Assembly: GCA_039707655.1 (NCBI GenBank)
Contig: CM077665.1
Span: 293,264,205-293,328,204, forward strand
Reading direction: 5' to 3'
DNA: 64,000 nucleotides
From: Elymus sibiricus
Taxonomy: Eukaryota > Streptophyta > Magnoliopsida > Poales > Poaceae
Numbering within the stretch: the first letter of the stretch is position 1; each line of letters begins with the position of its first letter. Of this stretch, positions 1 through 12,129 are shown one piece after another. A program made the translations under genes and the position numbers. The notes below the pieces were generated by a model that saw nothing but the letters and a program-made list of their open reading frames with translations, did no database searches and was not told where the DNA came from.

Positions 1-535
1 ATCAACTAAAGCTGGGGGCTACGCCCGGATACGAGAAGAAGACCCTGTGGTGGCAAGAGCGTCCACCCGACCCTTCCCCCTGGCCATCAGGAGGGAAGGG
101 ACGGTCAGACGAACCAGAGGAGAAGGGCAAGCAATGTTGGCTTGGGATTAAGGTGGAGAAGGAGATGGATGAGCATCGCCACCATAACCCCCTAATTTAT
201 AGGGGAGGGCACGAGGGCTGGCTCTCCTCCGCTCCAGAGCAGCCACCCATCTCCACCAATCCCACGACCCACGATCACGGGCGAACAGGTAACCGCTTCA
301 ATGCTCCAATCCCTGGAGCTACGGTTTCTGCCACTCCCACGCCCGTGGGCCATGCGCATCCACCGCAAACTGCCCGCAATGCATCCGGCACACGTGGCGG
401 AAACGGCCTGAGGTAGCAAGTAAGTGCGGACTTAAAGGTCAGCAGTTACTCCCTCATATTGCGCGCCTATGCATAAATTTTGGGCCTGACCCAACGGCGC
501 TGTGCGAGTGCGTTTGGCCCAGACCCGGGGGCTCC
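1..535 (+). other. 3' non-coding region of element A, first copy
   Basis: Aligns by eye with 9847-10345 and with the reverse complement of the region right of 13315. It ends in a purine-rich tract (about 521-535) directly before an LTR start, the usual place of a polypurine tract. It contains no convincing protein. On the minus strand it has the motif TATAAATT (194-201), kept in all three copies of this region in the window. Confidence 0.7.
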
Positions 536-1141
536 TGTCGGTGCACTAGGAATGGGGTACCCAGTGCCCCTAACTTATGCACATGCAATAGTAGCACGAC
601 CCCGCCAACACCAACACAAGACAAAGAAGCTGCTCTACGTGAGATCGAGAAGCGCAAAGATAAAGTCAACATCCAAGCCCCCGGCAGAGGTAGCCTACCT
701 TGGCTACCAACACCGACAAGCTCAATGCAACGGCCCAGGAGGGGCCCGAGCAACGCTAGCTACGTCCCTGGTGCCTGTCGGGGACCGACGCTCGTGCATC
801 CTCAAGAAGACCCGGCAAGCCGTCCCCCGGTAGGCGCGAGCCAAGCATCCACCGGTCCACCGCATCACAACGCCAGTCAGTTGTCGATGCGGTGCTGAGC
901 CCTCAGATGGCAAAGTAACTCTCGCTAAGCACGTGGCGATGCACCGAAAGAAAGATTATGCCCAGTTGACACCCGTCCAAAGGTGTGTCAAGACACCAAG
1001 CAACAGCCAGCTAAGCGGTGGTAAGAGCTTGCCGGGGATGCGTCCCCGCGCGCCACCTAGACTAGCAATCATGGTATTTTGTCCTAAATGCCAGAGTTAG
1101 GTATGATAGCTCTGTTAGCTATCTAATCACTAGATAATGAC
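536..1141 (+). repeat. Truncated LTR of element A
   Basis: Starts TGTCGGTGCACTAGGAATGG like the full LTR at 10346 and stays alignable with it to about 1141 (TAGATAATGAC). The sequence then jumps to 3' internal sequence instead of continuing to the TATA box and LTR end. Only the first about 600 of about 950 bases remain. The break marks an internal deletion or ectopic recombination. Confidence 0.7.
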
Positions 1142-1317
1142 TATTACATTATGATTAGCTAAAACTTGGCAAGCGCCTACATCTTTTGACTTATAAACAG
1201 TTAATTGCCCCGTAATGGCTTTCTTGTCCCTCTCCTCCTAGGAAATAGGTGGTGAAGAAATAGAGGGCGAAAGGAGCACCTGGCTGGGATTCGACGCTTC
1301 CCTGCCACGACCAGAGG
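1142..1317 (+). other. Element A 3' internal sequence left of the E insertion
   Basis: Matches the reverse complement of about 14550-14725 in element G and continues, after the E insertion, at 9149. Its last five bases (AGAGG, 1313-1317) form the left target duplication of E; the right one is GGAGG at 9144-9148, one mismatch. Confidence 0.7.
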
Positions 1318-2701
1318 TGTTGGGTTCTACCGTAGGCGCATCGCATGCCAATTAAAATTTTCCTACATGCAGAACATCCAAGAACATGCTACGGAGATGG
1401 ATCATAGCTCGTTACACTAGACGCGCGGTGCCGTGCAGCGGAAGTAGAGTTGGGGCAGCGCGTTTGCGTGGTCCGTCTCCTCCTCGTCCGATCTCCCTTG
1501 AATAGCTGATTCGATCTCCCTCACGCAGCCGGTCACCAGATCCCACGTACAGGTTCGACGGAGCGGCGCAAGTGCACCGCCTCTAACGGTATCCGCGCGT
1601 GCAGGAGGAACACCATGCGGCGGACTGCTAGGTCTGATCACACAGTTGGCGGCGGCAAATGAAGGTGGCTAGTTGCAACACATGCAAAGCCCTAATGACG
1701 GTGCCGAAGCGATCAATAGGATGGGTGTGCTGCACCTCTACTATATATAGGCATCCGGCGCGGGCTCAACTCTTGGGCCTCGCACGGATCCTAAAGCCCA
1801 CATGTAGTTCCTTCCGTTAAGCGCGCGACCCCTTAGGTTCTCTTTCACTTGGTCGCGAGTCAGATTACATCCGACTTGACTAGTCGGTAGCGGCCTCTAG
1901 CAAAGCGTGCCGACTCCAAGTGTACGATGAAGCTGGTTAGGCGAACTTGTACATCACACTTCCGTTCCCTTTGCCAGACGATATATGTTGTCATGCTCAA
2001 GGCGACATGGTCATCCTTGTGCAGCACGACCTCTTTCTCGTTCCGGTGAATCCGACCAACACTTTGGATTATCTCATAATCCTCATCGCATGGCCATGCT
2101 TATCCAGGTCGAATCACCCGAGGAGCCCAGAGTATATCTCTCCTCATCGGAGGGGCAAATCCCATCTTGCTCGACCATGTCTCGCAGCATGGGTTTGGAC
2201 AAGCCCGAAACCTACCTTTATAACTACCCTGACACGGAGTAGTGTTTGGTTGGCCCAAAGCAAGTATGTCACCATCCCGAGTACATGCATTAGCTCAGGT
2301 CTTAGGACACAGAACGTATGTTGTACTAGAGACTCGCAGATGACCTATCGCTGCGTCCCATTGTTGGGTCTGTCCAACTCAGACCTTCTCTCGACTCGGA
2401 TCCGACTATGTTGAATCCGACCAGATATTTCTGAGTTCATATTTTCCGGCTAGCATCCAATGCTACATGGTCAGTGAGACCGGACCATCCATCGTGTCAT
2501 ATGCTAGTCTAACTGGTTGTGCGTCCACACAGCCCTTTCGACTAGGGACCATTTAGGACAGTTATCATACAATGCATAGTCTCACAAACAAGTCACGTAC
2601 TTGTTAATACACATCACTGATAATGTCCAAGGACTATCTTTATTCATAAACACATAGGAAATATCATCATACATGATTGCCTCTAGGGCATATCTCCAAC
2701 A
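1318..2701 (-). repeat. 3' LTR of element E
   Basis: 1384 bases, paired with 7763-9143 (1381 bases). Both contain CTATATATAG (near 1741 here) as the likely TATA box. Scattered substitutions and small indels separate the two copies. Confidence 0.9.
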
Positions 2702-2716
2702 GTCTCCCACTTGCAC
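2702..2716 (-). other. Polypurine tract of element E
   Basis: The minus strand reads GTGCAAGTGGGAGAC immediately before the 3' LTR, the same tract that precedes the Angela 3' LTRs at 28420-28430 and 45004-45014. Confidence 0.8.
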
Positions 2717-2721
2717 TAGAT

Positions 2722-4646
2722 TCAATCAAATAGACATCGAATGCCCATAGCTCTAACGTGCCCCTCATGCTTGGGTTGTGGAAGCGGCTTAGTCAACGGA
2801 TCTGCAACATTTTCATCCGTATGAATCTTGCATAAATTAGTATCACCATTCTTTACGAGCTTTCGTATCAGGTGATACTTTCGGTCTATGTGCCTGGTCT
2901 TGTGGTGTTGTCTCGGCTCCTTAGCCTGTGCGACGACACCTGAATTGTCACAATACAGGTCCAACGGTTTTGCCCAGCCCAGGAACACACCAAGATCCTC
3001 CAGGAACTTCCGAATCCAAACACCTTCCTTTGTGGCTTCACAAGCCGCAATGTATTCGGCCTCTGTTGTGGAGTTGGCCACCGTATCTTGCTTGGAACTC
3101 GTCCAGCTCACTGCCTCTCCATTCATGACATACACGAATCCAGTTTGTGATCGACAATCATCCCTGTCGGTTTGGAAACTAGCATCAGCGTAACCCTTTA
3201 CGCAGAGCTCCTCCTCACCTCCATAAACTAGGAACATCTCTTTAGTCCTTTTCAGGTACTTCAGGATAGTTTTCACCGCTGCCCAGTGACTCTCAGCTGG
3301 GTCAGCCTGGTATCTGCTTGTTAAGCTTATTGCATAGGCAACAACAGGTCGAGTACATAGCATGGCATACATGATGGATCCTATTGCCGAAGCATACGGA
3401 ATCCTACTCATCCGGTTTCGCTCATCAGAAGTCATAGGACTCTAAGTCTTGCTTAGCCTTATACCATGTGAGATGGGAAAGAACCCTTTCTTGGCCTCAC
3501 TCATGTTGAACCGCTTCAACACTTTGTCTATGTACGTGCTCTGGCTTAAGCCGAGCAGCCTTCTCGATCTATCTCTATAGATCTTGATGTCTAAAATGTA
3601 CACTGCTTCTCCAAGGTCTTTCATAGAAAACTTGCCATTCAATGATTCCTTGACTGATTTCAACATCGAAACATCATTTCTGATCAGTAGCATGTCTTCC
3701 ACATACATGATCAAAACTACAACCGAGCTCCCACTAGACTTCTTGTATAAACAATAGTCCTCTTCGTTTTTGATGAAACCTAGGCCAATGATGACTTCAT
3801 CAAAACAAATGTTCCAACTCCGAGCTGCTTGCTTCAATCCATAAATGGATCTCTTGAGCTTGTATATTTTACTAGCATTATTTGGATCGACAAAACCTTC
3901 AGGCTGTATCATGTATACATCCTACTGTAAATTTCCATGAAGGAAAGCCGTTTTGACATCCATCTGTCATATCTCATAATCGAACTATGCAGCTATAGCT
4001 AGTATGATCTTCACCGACTTTAGCATCACTACCGGCGAGTAGGTCTCGTCGTAGTCAATTCCTTGAACTTGTCCATAACCTTTAGCGACAAGCCGAGCTT
4101 TGTGGATTTGAACATTTCCATCCACATCGGTTTTCTTCTTAAAGACCCATTTGCAACCAATGGCAATTACGCCAGGTGGCAGATCAACCAAGTCCCAGAC
4201 TTGATTATCATCCATGGACTTTAACTCGGATCTCATGGCCTCCAGCCATGCCTCGGAATCTGGGCTCACCATCGCTTCCACATACGTGGTCGGCTCGTCG
4301 GTTTCTAGCAACAACACATCGCGCACTCTACGCAATCTTTCCGACCTCCGTGGCTCCGGTGCCGATTCCACTACGGGTTCCCTGACCAACTCCGGTATGA
4401 TCTCATCACTAGTCGAGTCGTCCCCGAGTGGCTCTCGAATTTCTTCGAGTCACACCGTTCTCCCACTGGCTTCCCGACTGAGAAACTCTTTCTGTAGGAA
4501 AACCCCGTTCCGAGCAACAAACACTTTGTTCTCTTCTCAGTTGTAGAAGCTGTATCCCAAGGTTTCCCTTGGATATCCCACGAATATGCATTTATCCGAG
4601 TTGGGTGTAAGCTTGTCTGACATGAGTCGTTTGACAAATGCTTCAC
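2722..4646 (-). pseudogene. pol: Copia reverse transcriptase and RNase H, broken (element E)
   Basis: Three open pieces read on the minus strand in one phase. 4389-3985 is the RT start, with CKWVFKKKTDVDGN and YDETYSPVVMLKSVK. 3912-3442 is the RT core, with YGLKQAARSWN and the catalytic loop degraded from YVDD to YVED. 3435-2722 is the end of RT plus RNase H, with GYADASFQTD, SSTTEAEYIAA-like and DNSGVV segments, ending in KPLPQPKHEGH. Stops near 3984 and 3441 separate them. Part of the RT N-terminal linker (about 4646-4409) has slipped into another frame. The enzyme would copy element RNA into DNA; the stops and the altered active site make it non-functional. Confidence 0.9.
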
Positions 4647-4658
4647 AACCCCAAATCT

Positions 4659-6020
4659 TTAGAAAAGACAAACTAGGATTCTTCCCAGTCCACATCTCAT
4701 GTGGTGTCTATCTACGGATTTTGATGGTACCCTGTTTAGTGTGAAAGCTGCAGTTTCTGGAGCGTATCCCCAGAATGATAAGGGCAAATCCGATTTGCTC
4801 CTCATCGATCGGACCATGTCCAACAAGGTTCGATTTCTCCATTCTGACACGCCATTTCTCTGCGGCGTACCCGGAGGTGTGAGCTGAGGTACTATTCCTT
4901 GGCTTTTCAGATGATCATCAAACTCCTGGCTCATGTACTCACCTCCACGATCTGATCGCAAAAGCTTTATTTTCTTGCCAAGCTGATTTTCAACCTCGTT
5001 CTGAAACTCTTTGAAATTTTCAAAAGTTCCCGACTTGTGCCTTGTCAAATAGATGTATCCATATCTACTCAAGTGGTCGGTAAAAGTCACGAAGTACTGA
5101 TAGCCACCTCTGGCCGTTGTGCTCATTGCACCACACACATCACTGTGTATAAGCTCCAACAGCTCGGACGCCCTTTCGCAACTCTTTGCAAAAGGAGACT
5201 TAGTCATCTTGCCTAGCAAGCACGATTCGCATATCTTGAATGACCCAAAGTCGGATGAAGTTAGGAGTCCATCATCATGGAGGTTCTTCATGCGTTTCAG
5301 ACTAATGTGTCCAAGCCGGCAGTGCCAGAAGTATGTCGCATTTATCTCATTAGGCTTATGCCTTTTGACATTCATGTTATAGACTGGTTCTGTTTCCAGA
5401 TTCAAAATAAATAGCCCATCTACAATGGGTGCATAGCCGTGGAACATTCCATTCAAATAAAGTGAACAACCATTGTCCTTTAAACTGAATTCATAACCCT
5501 GACTCATCAAGCATGAGGCAGAAATAATGTTCCGACCAAGTGCGGGAATGTAATAACAATTATTCAATTCCAAAATAAATCCAGAAGGAAGCTTGAGCTG
5601 CATCGTGCCGACCTCCAACGCAGCAACTCTTGCTTTGTTGCCGACCCTGATGTCAATCTCCCCTTGTGCCACACGCCTAGTTCTTATCAGCCCCTGCATT
5701 GAGTTGCATATATGAACAACCGATCCGGTATCAAATACCCAAGAGCTACTAGGTATGTCAGCAAGGTAAATGTCTATAACATATGTAACAAGTGTACCTT
5801 TGCCTGAAGAAGCATTTCTGGCCTTCTTGCCATGCTCAGCAAGCCACTTGCTACAGTTCCTCTTCCAGTGACCAGTTTCCTTGCAATGAAAGCACACGAT
5901 CTTTGAGTCCGGTCCCGGCTTCGGCGCAATAGCGGAGACAACCTTCCCCGTGCCCTTTGCCTTACCCTTTTTCTTGGACCAACTCTTCTTGAACTTAGCC
6001 GAGTTCTGCACCATCAACAC
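4659..6020 (-). pseudogene. pol: Copia gag zinc knuckle, protease and integrase, broken (element E)
   Basis: A 453-residue open piece. In order: a CCHC zinc knuckle CFHCKETGHWKRNCS (about residue 45), an aspartic protease with FDTGSVVHIC (about 115), the GAG-pre-integrase segment WHCRLGHISLKRM, and the integrase core with HSDVCGAM, RSDRGGEYMS and TPQRNGVSEWRNRT. It shares frame with the gag piece upstream (6641-6195) but is separated by stop codons near 6021-6194, and it ends in a frame change near 4660. The integrase motifs are largely kept, yet the open piece lacks the gag start and the RT domain. Confidence 0.9.
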
Positions 6021-6194
6021 TTGATGTGTGCCTTTCTTAATATCTTGCTATGCCACCTTAAGCATCCCATGCAATTCAGTGAGCTTCTTATCCATGCCGT
6101 GCATATGATAGTTCGAGACGAATGTCCCATAGCTAGGTGGAAGAGAACCCAGAATTGCATCCGTAGACAGCTCGTCCCCAAGTGGGAAGCCTAA

Positions 6195-6641
6195 CTAATC
6201 CAAAGCTTGCACGTACCCAATCATCTTGATCACATGCGGGCTCAGTGGATCACCCTCTTTCAGCTTACAATCCGTCAAGGATTGCCAGACGTTGAACCTT
6301 TCGGTCCTAGCCTGCACCTGAAACATGCTCTTGAGACTCTCGATCATATCGAAAGCGTCAACGTTTTCGAAATGTTGTTGCAAATTGGGCTCCATACAAG
6401 CCAACATGAGGCAGCTGATCTCGTTTGATTCATCAACGAGTTTCTGATGGGCATTCTTGGTTGTGGCACTAGCATTCTCAGCAGGTTCCTCTGGAAGTGG
6501 ATCCTCTAGAACATGTTCCTTTTTATCGTGCTTGAGAATAATTCTCAAATTTCTATACCAGGTGGTAAAGTTTGTTCCATTCAGTTTATCTTTTTCGAAA
6601 ATAGATTTCAATGCAAAGTTGGGTTGAGCAGGTGGTACCAT
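6195..6641 (-). pseudogene. gag: Copia gag N-terminal part (element E)
   Basis: Begins MVPPAQPNF at 6641, right after GTAGATCA, the same start context as the Angela gag. The segment NGTNFTTWYRNLRIILKHD is typical of Copia gag (UBN2-type). It runs about 149 residues, through a helical region (QARTERFNVWQSL), to a stop at 6195. The same frame reopens at 6020, so this looks like one original gag-pol frame cut by nonsense mutations. An in-frame upstream ATG at 6665 exists but the 6641 start is better supported by the Angela comparison. Confidence 0.85.
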
Positions 6642-7748
6642 TGATCTACAACAGAAAATATGCAATAACTAAGCAATGTGTTTATGTAGAGTAATTAAAG
6701 CCTTAAACAGAACTACTCCCACTGAAGTCGACATCCCTCCGCAAACTCTTAGTGATTCAGGACCCGTCTAACGCGAGCGACTAGTGAGCTTTAGCATCAC
6801 TGCTAGCCAACTTGCCTATTCGGTAAGCAACTCCTTGCTAATCGTATCTCTATACGACTCCTGTCGGTCAGGTAGGTATCTCATACCCCAGCTCCTGACC
6901 TTCCTTGCCATAAGGCCCAAAACCGTTTTGATAGCCTTGTTAAGTTAACCTGATGCAGTGCATGTTCGTGTCCGACACGAACCCTCCAGTTCAAGGACAC
7001 CTAGTAGCACCTCAATTTTATGAGCCCACCACTAGACGTACTTGACGTGCGAAGGTGCAACATTGGGAATGGCAATGTGCTTGATATTAACGAGGGATCT
7101 TTCTACCATTTTAACATGCATAGAAACAAGAAGCAATATCAATCACATATAAACAAAGATATGTGAAATAGTATGGCTCCTTCATGGACATCCTTCCAGG
7201 CCGGCTCTAACTCCGATGACGAGGGTGGAGCTCCATCTTGTTCGTCACACCGGGACGCCAAAGCATCAAACTTGATCTCTGTTCTCCAACTACTATAACT
7301 AGTAATGAATTTACAGAGAATCACAAGTCGACACGCAGGTCGTTATACAATATAATGACAGCACTTTGGCTCTTGCTAGCTGACAATCATGACACATAGG
7401 TCATGTTAAATTACACACATGCATCACATACATATGAGCCATACTTTTCACATCAAACCTGCAAAACAAAGTTATGCATAGAATCGCATTCTACCGTTTT
7501 GTGTATCGTGTACAAAATATAAGATGCTACGCACACGGCGGTCCCGATGGCGGATACCGACCGGTAGGGGTAGGTTGTGTCACGACCTCATCGATTCCGA
7601 TTGACAGAAAACATAGCCACATTGATCCCCATGGGCAGTTGATCTCATCAACCGTGCACATAGCCTATCTCATAAACGACGACATATCTCATCCGCCACC
7701 TCCACATATCAAGCATGCATCCGAACTGAAACCAAAACCTATAGCAAA
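6642..7748 (-). other. 5' leader of element E
   Basis: About 1.1 kb between the primer site and gag. No open frame of note; Copia elements of this group normally have a long untranslated leader. Confidence 0.7.
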
Positions 7749-7761
7749 GGCTCTGACACCA
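7749..7761 (-). other. Primer binding site of element E
   Basis: The minus strand reads TGGTGTCAGAGCC one base after the 5' LTR, close to the TGGTATCAGAGC typical of initiator methionine tRNA priming in Copia elements. Confidence 0.85.
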
Positions 7762-7762
7762 C

Positions 7763-9143
7763 TGTTGGGTTCTACCGTAGGTGCATCGCATGCCAATTAA
7801 AATTTTCCTATGCGTAGAATATCCAAGAACGTGCTACGGAGATGGATCACAGTTCGTTACCACTAGACGCGCAGTGCCGTGCAGCGGAAGTAGAGTTGGG
7901 GAAGCGCGTTTGCGTGGTCCATCTCCTCCTCGTCCGATCTCCCTCGAACAGCCAATCCGATCTCCCTCGCGCAGCCGGTCACCAGATCCCACGCACAGGT
8001 TCGCCGGAGCGACGCAAGTGCACCGCCTCTAACGGTATCCGCGCGTGCAGGAGGAACACCAAGCGGCGGACTGCTAGGTCCGATCACATAGTTGGCGGTG
8101 ACAAGTGGAGGTGGCTAGTTGCAACACATGCAAAGCCCTAATGACGGTGCCGAAGCGATCAACATGATGGGTGTGCCGCACCTCCACTATATATAGGCAT
8201 CCGGCGCAGGCTTAACTCTTGGGCCTCGCACGGATCCAAAAGCCCACGTGTAGTTCCTTCCCTTAAGCGCGACCCCTTAGGTTCTCGTTCACTTGGTCAC
8301 GAGTCAGATTACATATGACTCGACTAGTCGGTAGCAGCCTCTAGCAAAGCGTGCCAACTCCAAGTGTCCGATGAAGCTGGTTAGGCAAACCTGTACATCA
8401 CACTTCCGTCCCCTTTGCCACACGATATATGTTGTCATGCTCAAGGCGACATGGTCATCCTTGTGCAGCACGACCTCTTTCTCGTTCCGGTGAATCCGAC
8501 CAACACTTCGGATTATCTCATAATCCTCATCGCATGGGCATGCTTATCCAGGTCGAATCACCTGAGGGGCCCAGAGTATATCTCTCCTCATCGGAGGGGC
8601 AAATCCCATCTTGCTCAACCACATCTCGCAGCATGGGTCTGGACAAGCCTGAAACCTACCTTTATAACTACCCTGTCATGGAGTAGTGTTTGGTTGGCCC
8701 AAAGCAAGTCTGTCACCATCCCGAGTACATGCGTCAGCAAAGTCTTAGGACACAGAACGTAAGTTGTACTAGAGACTCACAGATGACCTATCTCTGCATC
8801 TCATAGTTGGGTCTGTCCAACTTAGACCTTATCTCGACTCGGATCCACTACGTTGAATCCGACCAGATCTTTCTGAGTCCATATTATCCGGCTAGCATCC
8901 AATGCTACATGGTCAGTGAGACCGGACCATCCACCGTGTCATATGCTAGTCTAACTGGTTGTGCGTCCACACAGCCCTTTCGACTAGGGACCATTTAGGA
9001 CAGTTATCATATAGTGCATAGTCTCACAAACAAGTCACGTACTTGTTAATACACATCACTGATAATGTCCAAGGACTATCTTTATTCATAAACACATAGG
9101 AAATATCATCATACACGATTGCCTCTAGGGCATATCTCCAACA
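7763..9143 (-). repeat. 5' LTR of element E
   Basis: Pair of 1318-2701. Contains CTATATATAG near 8190 as a promoter candidate. Right target duplication GGAGG follows at 9144-9148. Confidence 0.9.
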
Positions 9144-9148
9144 GGAGG

Positions 9149-10345
9149 AACGCGTGCGAGGAGCGGAAGGCTCCTACCCCTAGGCAGGGCGGACGAAGCC
9201 GACGGAGCGGATAAAGCCGACAAGGGGGAAGAAGATGGAGGGCAGGTGCAGATGGTGGTGCTGCCGGAGCCCAACTGGTGATGATGGTGCTGCCGGCAAG
9301 AGCGACGCGTCGGAGCCGTCATCCACACTCCTGAAGCGTCGTGGGTCGCCAACCGCCATTGTCTTCCTCATCGCCACCGCTTGAGGAAACGGCTCCCCCA
9401 TCGTCTGAACTCCCGACGCAGCAGTCGAGGAACCTCACAGAGAGCATGGTCATCCCCGACGGCCTGGTGCAGAGAAGTCTCCCTGCCCTTAAGGTGTGCA
9501 CGCAGGCGAAAAGGTCCCACACATGTGCAGGATACACAACACCGTGGGTGGAGAACCCTGTCGCGACCCATGATGAATCGCTGTCGCGATCACTAACGCG
9601 CAGCCAATGGCCATACAGATGATCTTTCTATGTCGCCTTGAAGAAGGAGCACAGAACCTTCAGTCGACCACAGCGCTGCGCTTTCGACATGGAATATATC
9701 GTAGTGTTGACCGCGCGGGGTTCTACCGAGGCTGAAACAGCGGGCGACGCAGCGACAAGTGCACCACCGTAGCTGCCCCTGGTACGACCGCCACGCCACC
9801 CTCTCTCCCATTCGAGGCTCCTCCCGCCAGCTCTCGATCCGGAACCATCGACTAAAGCCAGGGGCTGAGCCCGGATACGAAAAGAAGACCCTGTGGTGGC
9901 AAGAGCGTCCACTCGACCCTTCCCCCTGGCCATCAGGAGGGAAGGGACCGTCAGGCGAACCAATGGAGAAGGAGATGGATGAGCATCACCGCCGTGACCC
10001 CCTAATTTATAGGGGAGGGCACGGGGACTAGATCTCCTCCGCTCCAGATCGGCCGCCCATCTCCACCAATCCCACTACCCACGATCATGGGCGAACAGGT
10101 AACCGCCTCGATGCTCCAATCCCTGGTGCTGTGGTTTCTGCCACTCCGCCGCCTGTGGGCCATGCACATCCACCGCAAACTCCCCGCAATGCATGCGGCG
10201 CGTGCGGCGGAAACAGCCTGAGGTAGCAAGTAAGTGCTGCATTAAAGGTCGGTAGTTACTCCCTCATATTGCGTGCCTGTGCATAAATTTTGGGCCTGAC
10301 CAAACGACGATGTGCGCGTGCGTGTGGCTCAGACCTGGGGACTCC
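9149..10345 (+). other. Element A 3' internal sequence right of the E insertion
   Basis: Reverse complement of the G element region between pol and LTR (about 13315-14550). No pol remains. On the minus strand, both copies share a short putative protein segment (here about 9401-9180; in G about 14313-14510 on plus) including MRKTMAVGD and SVGFVRPA, and a TATAAATT motif (minus strand, 10004-10011). It ends with the purine tract GACCTGGGGACTCC at 10332-10345. I cannot say whether the antisense frame is a real gene. Confidence 0.65.
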
Positions 10346-11292
10346 TGTCGGTGCACTAGGAATGGGGTACCCAGTGCCCCTGACTTATGCACAGGCAGTA
10401 GAAGGACGACCCCGCCAACACCAACACAAGACAAAGAAGCCGCTCCACGTGAGATCAAGAAGCATATCAAGAAGATAAAGTCAACATCCAAGCCCCCGGC
10501 AGAGGCAACCTACCCTGGCTACCAACGCCGGCAAGCTCAATGCAATGGCCCAGGAGGGGCCCGAGCCGCGCCAGCCACATCCCCGGTGCCCGTCGGGGAC
10601 CGACACATGCGCACCCTCAAGAAAACCGGCAAGCCGTCCCCTGGCAGGCGCGAGCCAAGCATCCACCGCTCCACCGCATCACAATGCCAGTCAGTTGTCA
10701 ATGCGGTGTCGAGCCCTCAGATGGCCAAGTAACTCTCACTAAGCACGGGCGATGCACCAGAAGAAAGATTATGCCCAGTTGACACCCGTCCAAAGGCGTG
10801 TCAAGACACCAAGCAACAGCCAGCTAAGTGGTGGTAAGAGCGTGCCGGGGATGCATCCCCGCGCGCCACCTAGACTAGCAATCATGGTATTTTGTCCTAA
10901 ATGCCAGAGTTAGGTATGATAGCTCTGTTAGCTATCTAATCACTAGATAATGACTTTTTTGCCACTGTGGTTGCCCCTTGCCCTATAAAAGGAGGCCCAA
11001 GGCAACCTAGCTCAGGATTCGGACTTTTGGACACTTGTACTAGCTTAGCAGCTCACCCGAAGGCGACCCTTATTGGTTTGAGTGATGTGTGTGCTTCGTG
11101 CTCCTCTGATCAATCCACCAAAGCAGGAGTAGGGATTTACGCTTCTTAGCGGCCCAAACCTGGGTAAAACACCAGTGTACCATAGTCGTGCTGTCCCATG
11201 GTCTCTGCTCTTTGTGCAACATGACCTCCCCTTGCCGAACCACAAAGGGGACTTTGGTCCCATAGGTGATCGTGCGCATCCGTGCCCCGAAA
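10346..11292 (+). repeat. 3' LTR of element A
   Basis: Starts TGTCGGTGCACTAGG after a polypurine tract and ends near CCGTGCCCCGAAA, probably a mutated CGACA end. TATA box CTATAAAAGGAGG at about 10982-10994. The rest matches the reverse complement of the G LTR at 30936-31802. No clear target duplication, because the left partner is outside the window or lost. Confidence 0.8.
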
Positions 11293-12129
11293 AAATTCTC
11301 TAGTTCTTCTTCTTGGGGACCACATCAAGTTGATGGGGATCCTTGGTATTGAAGTAGAACTTGGAGTAGCCTTGGGAACCCACTTCACCATGGATAGGGA
11401 CTCATCTTCAAGTGTGTTAATATCATCATGAAGCTTGCCCTTGCCCTTGTGGTCTTGTGGAGGATAGTCATCTTGAGAGCCTGTTCCCTTGGGAGGAGTA
11501 GGTTCATACTTCTCCTTTTGAGGAACAAACTTAGGCTTGGGGTATTGACCTTCTTCCCATTCGGCTCCATTTGCGTGGAAGTAGCCAATGCCATGGTTCT
11601 TCCGGTATCCCCCATGCTTGCGTACAATTCTTCGAATTGCTTACATCCGGCAAGACTTTTGTAGACACCTTTCTCTATAGTTCCTTTCAATAAATTGTTT
11701 TCTTGCTCAAGTGTAACTTGGCTAAGAGAATCATTAATGGAATCAATAGAGGTACTAGAAACAACATCATTTGATTTATCATTAGATTTGTTGTTACTAG
11801 ATGAAGAACCTTTCTTGCCTTTGTTACTAGATTGCTTAGCCTTAACTTGTGGAATAAATGTAGACAAGAGTAGTCGTCTGGCTAGATAAGAAGAAGTCTT
11901 CTTTCGGAGATCGTCATTGATTGCTTTAAGAAACTCATGTTCTTGCTCTAAGTTGAGCTTCTCGAAGCGTAGCTTCTCATGAGTTCTTACAAGCTGTCTA
12001 TGATCTTCTAAAGTAGATTCATGAGCTAACTTAAGAGTGTTTAATTCTTTAGTTACTCGTTCTATTTCCTTCTTATCATCATCACACGACTTATCTTAAC
12101 TAGCATGATCATTGTCTAGCTCATTTTGA
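11293..12129 (-). pseudogene. Element F downstream gag/linker region, degraded
   Basis: The minus strand carries broken frames: one piece (11867-11385) begins STFIPQVKAKQ and is rich in Ser, Asn and Lys. Before it lies coiled-coil-like sequence (about 12070-11880) with many Glu, Lys and Leu. This continues the F gag region from 12130. No protease motif is visible before A interrupts at 11293. Confidence 0.55.

Larger units (their letters stand above)
1318..9143 (-). mobile_element. Element E: decayed Copia LTR retrotransposon
   Basis: Bounded by direct repeats 1318-2701 and 7763-9143, which on the minus strand start TGTTGGAGATATGCCCTAG and end in CA. The flanking five bases are AGAGG and GGAGG. 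The minus strand reads 5' LTR, initiator-Met-type primer site, leader, gag, protease, integrase, RT, RNase H, polypurine tract, 3' LTR: the Copia order. The LTR start resembles Angela/BARE, so it is probably a related but distinct family. Several stops and at least one frameshift break the polyprotein, and the LTRs differ at many sites, so it is much older than the two Angela copies. Confidence 0.9.
1..11292 (+). mobile_element. Element A: 3' part of a Tat-type Gypsy retrotransposon, split by element E
   Basis: The two arms, 1-1317 and 9149-11292, share long stretches with the reverse complement of the 3' region and LTR of element G (12684-14760), so A belongs to the G family in the opposite orientation. 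The match runs straight across the E insertion: the sequence before 1318 and after 9148 continues one G-like segment. No gag or pol remains. The order is 3' non-coding region (1-535), truncated LTR (536-1141), 3' non-coding region again (1142-1317 plus 9149-10345), then a full 3' LTR (10346-11292). A is inserted in Copia element F at 11292/11293. Its left end lies outside the window. Confidence 0.8.
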
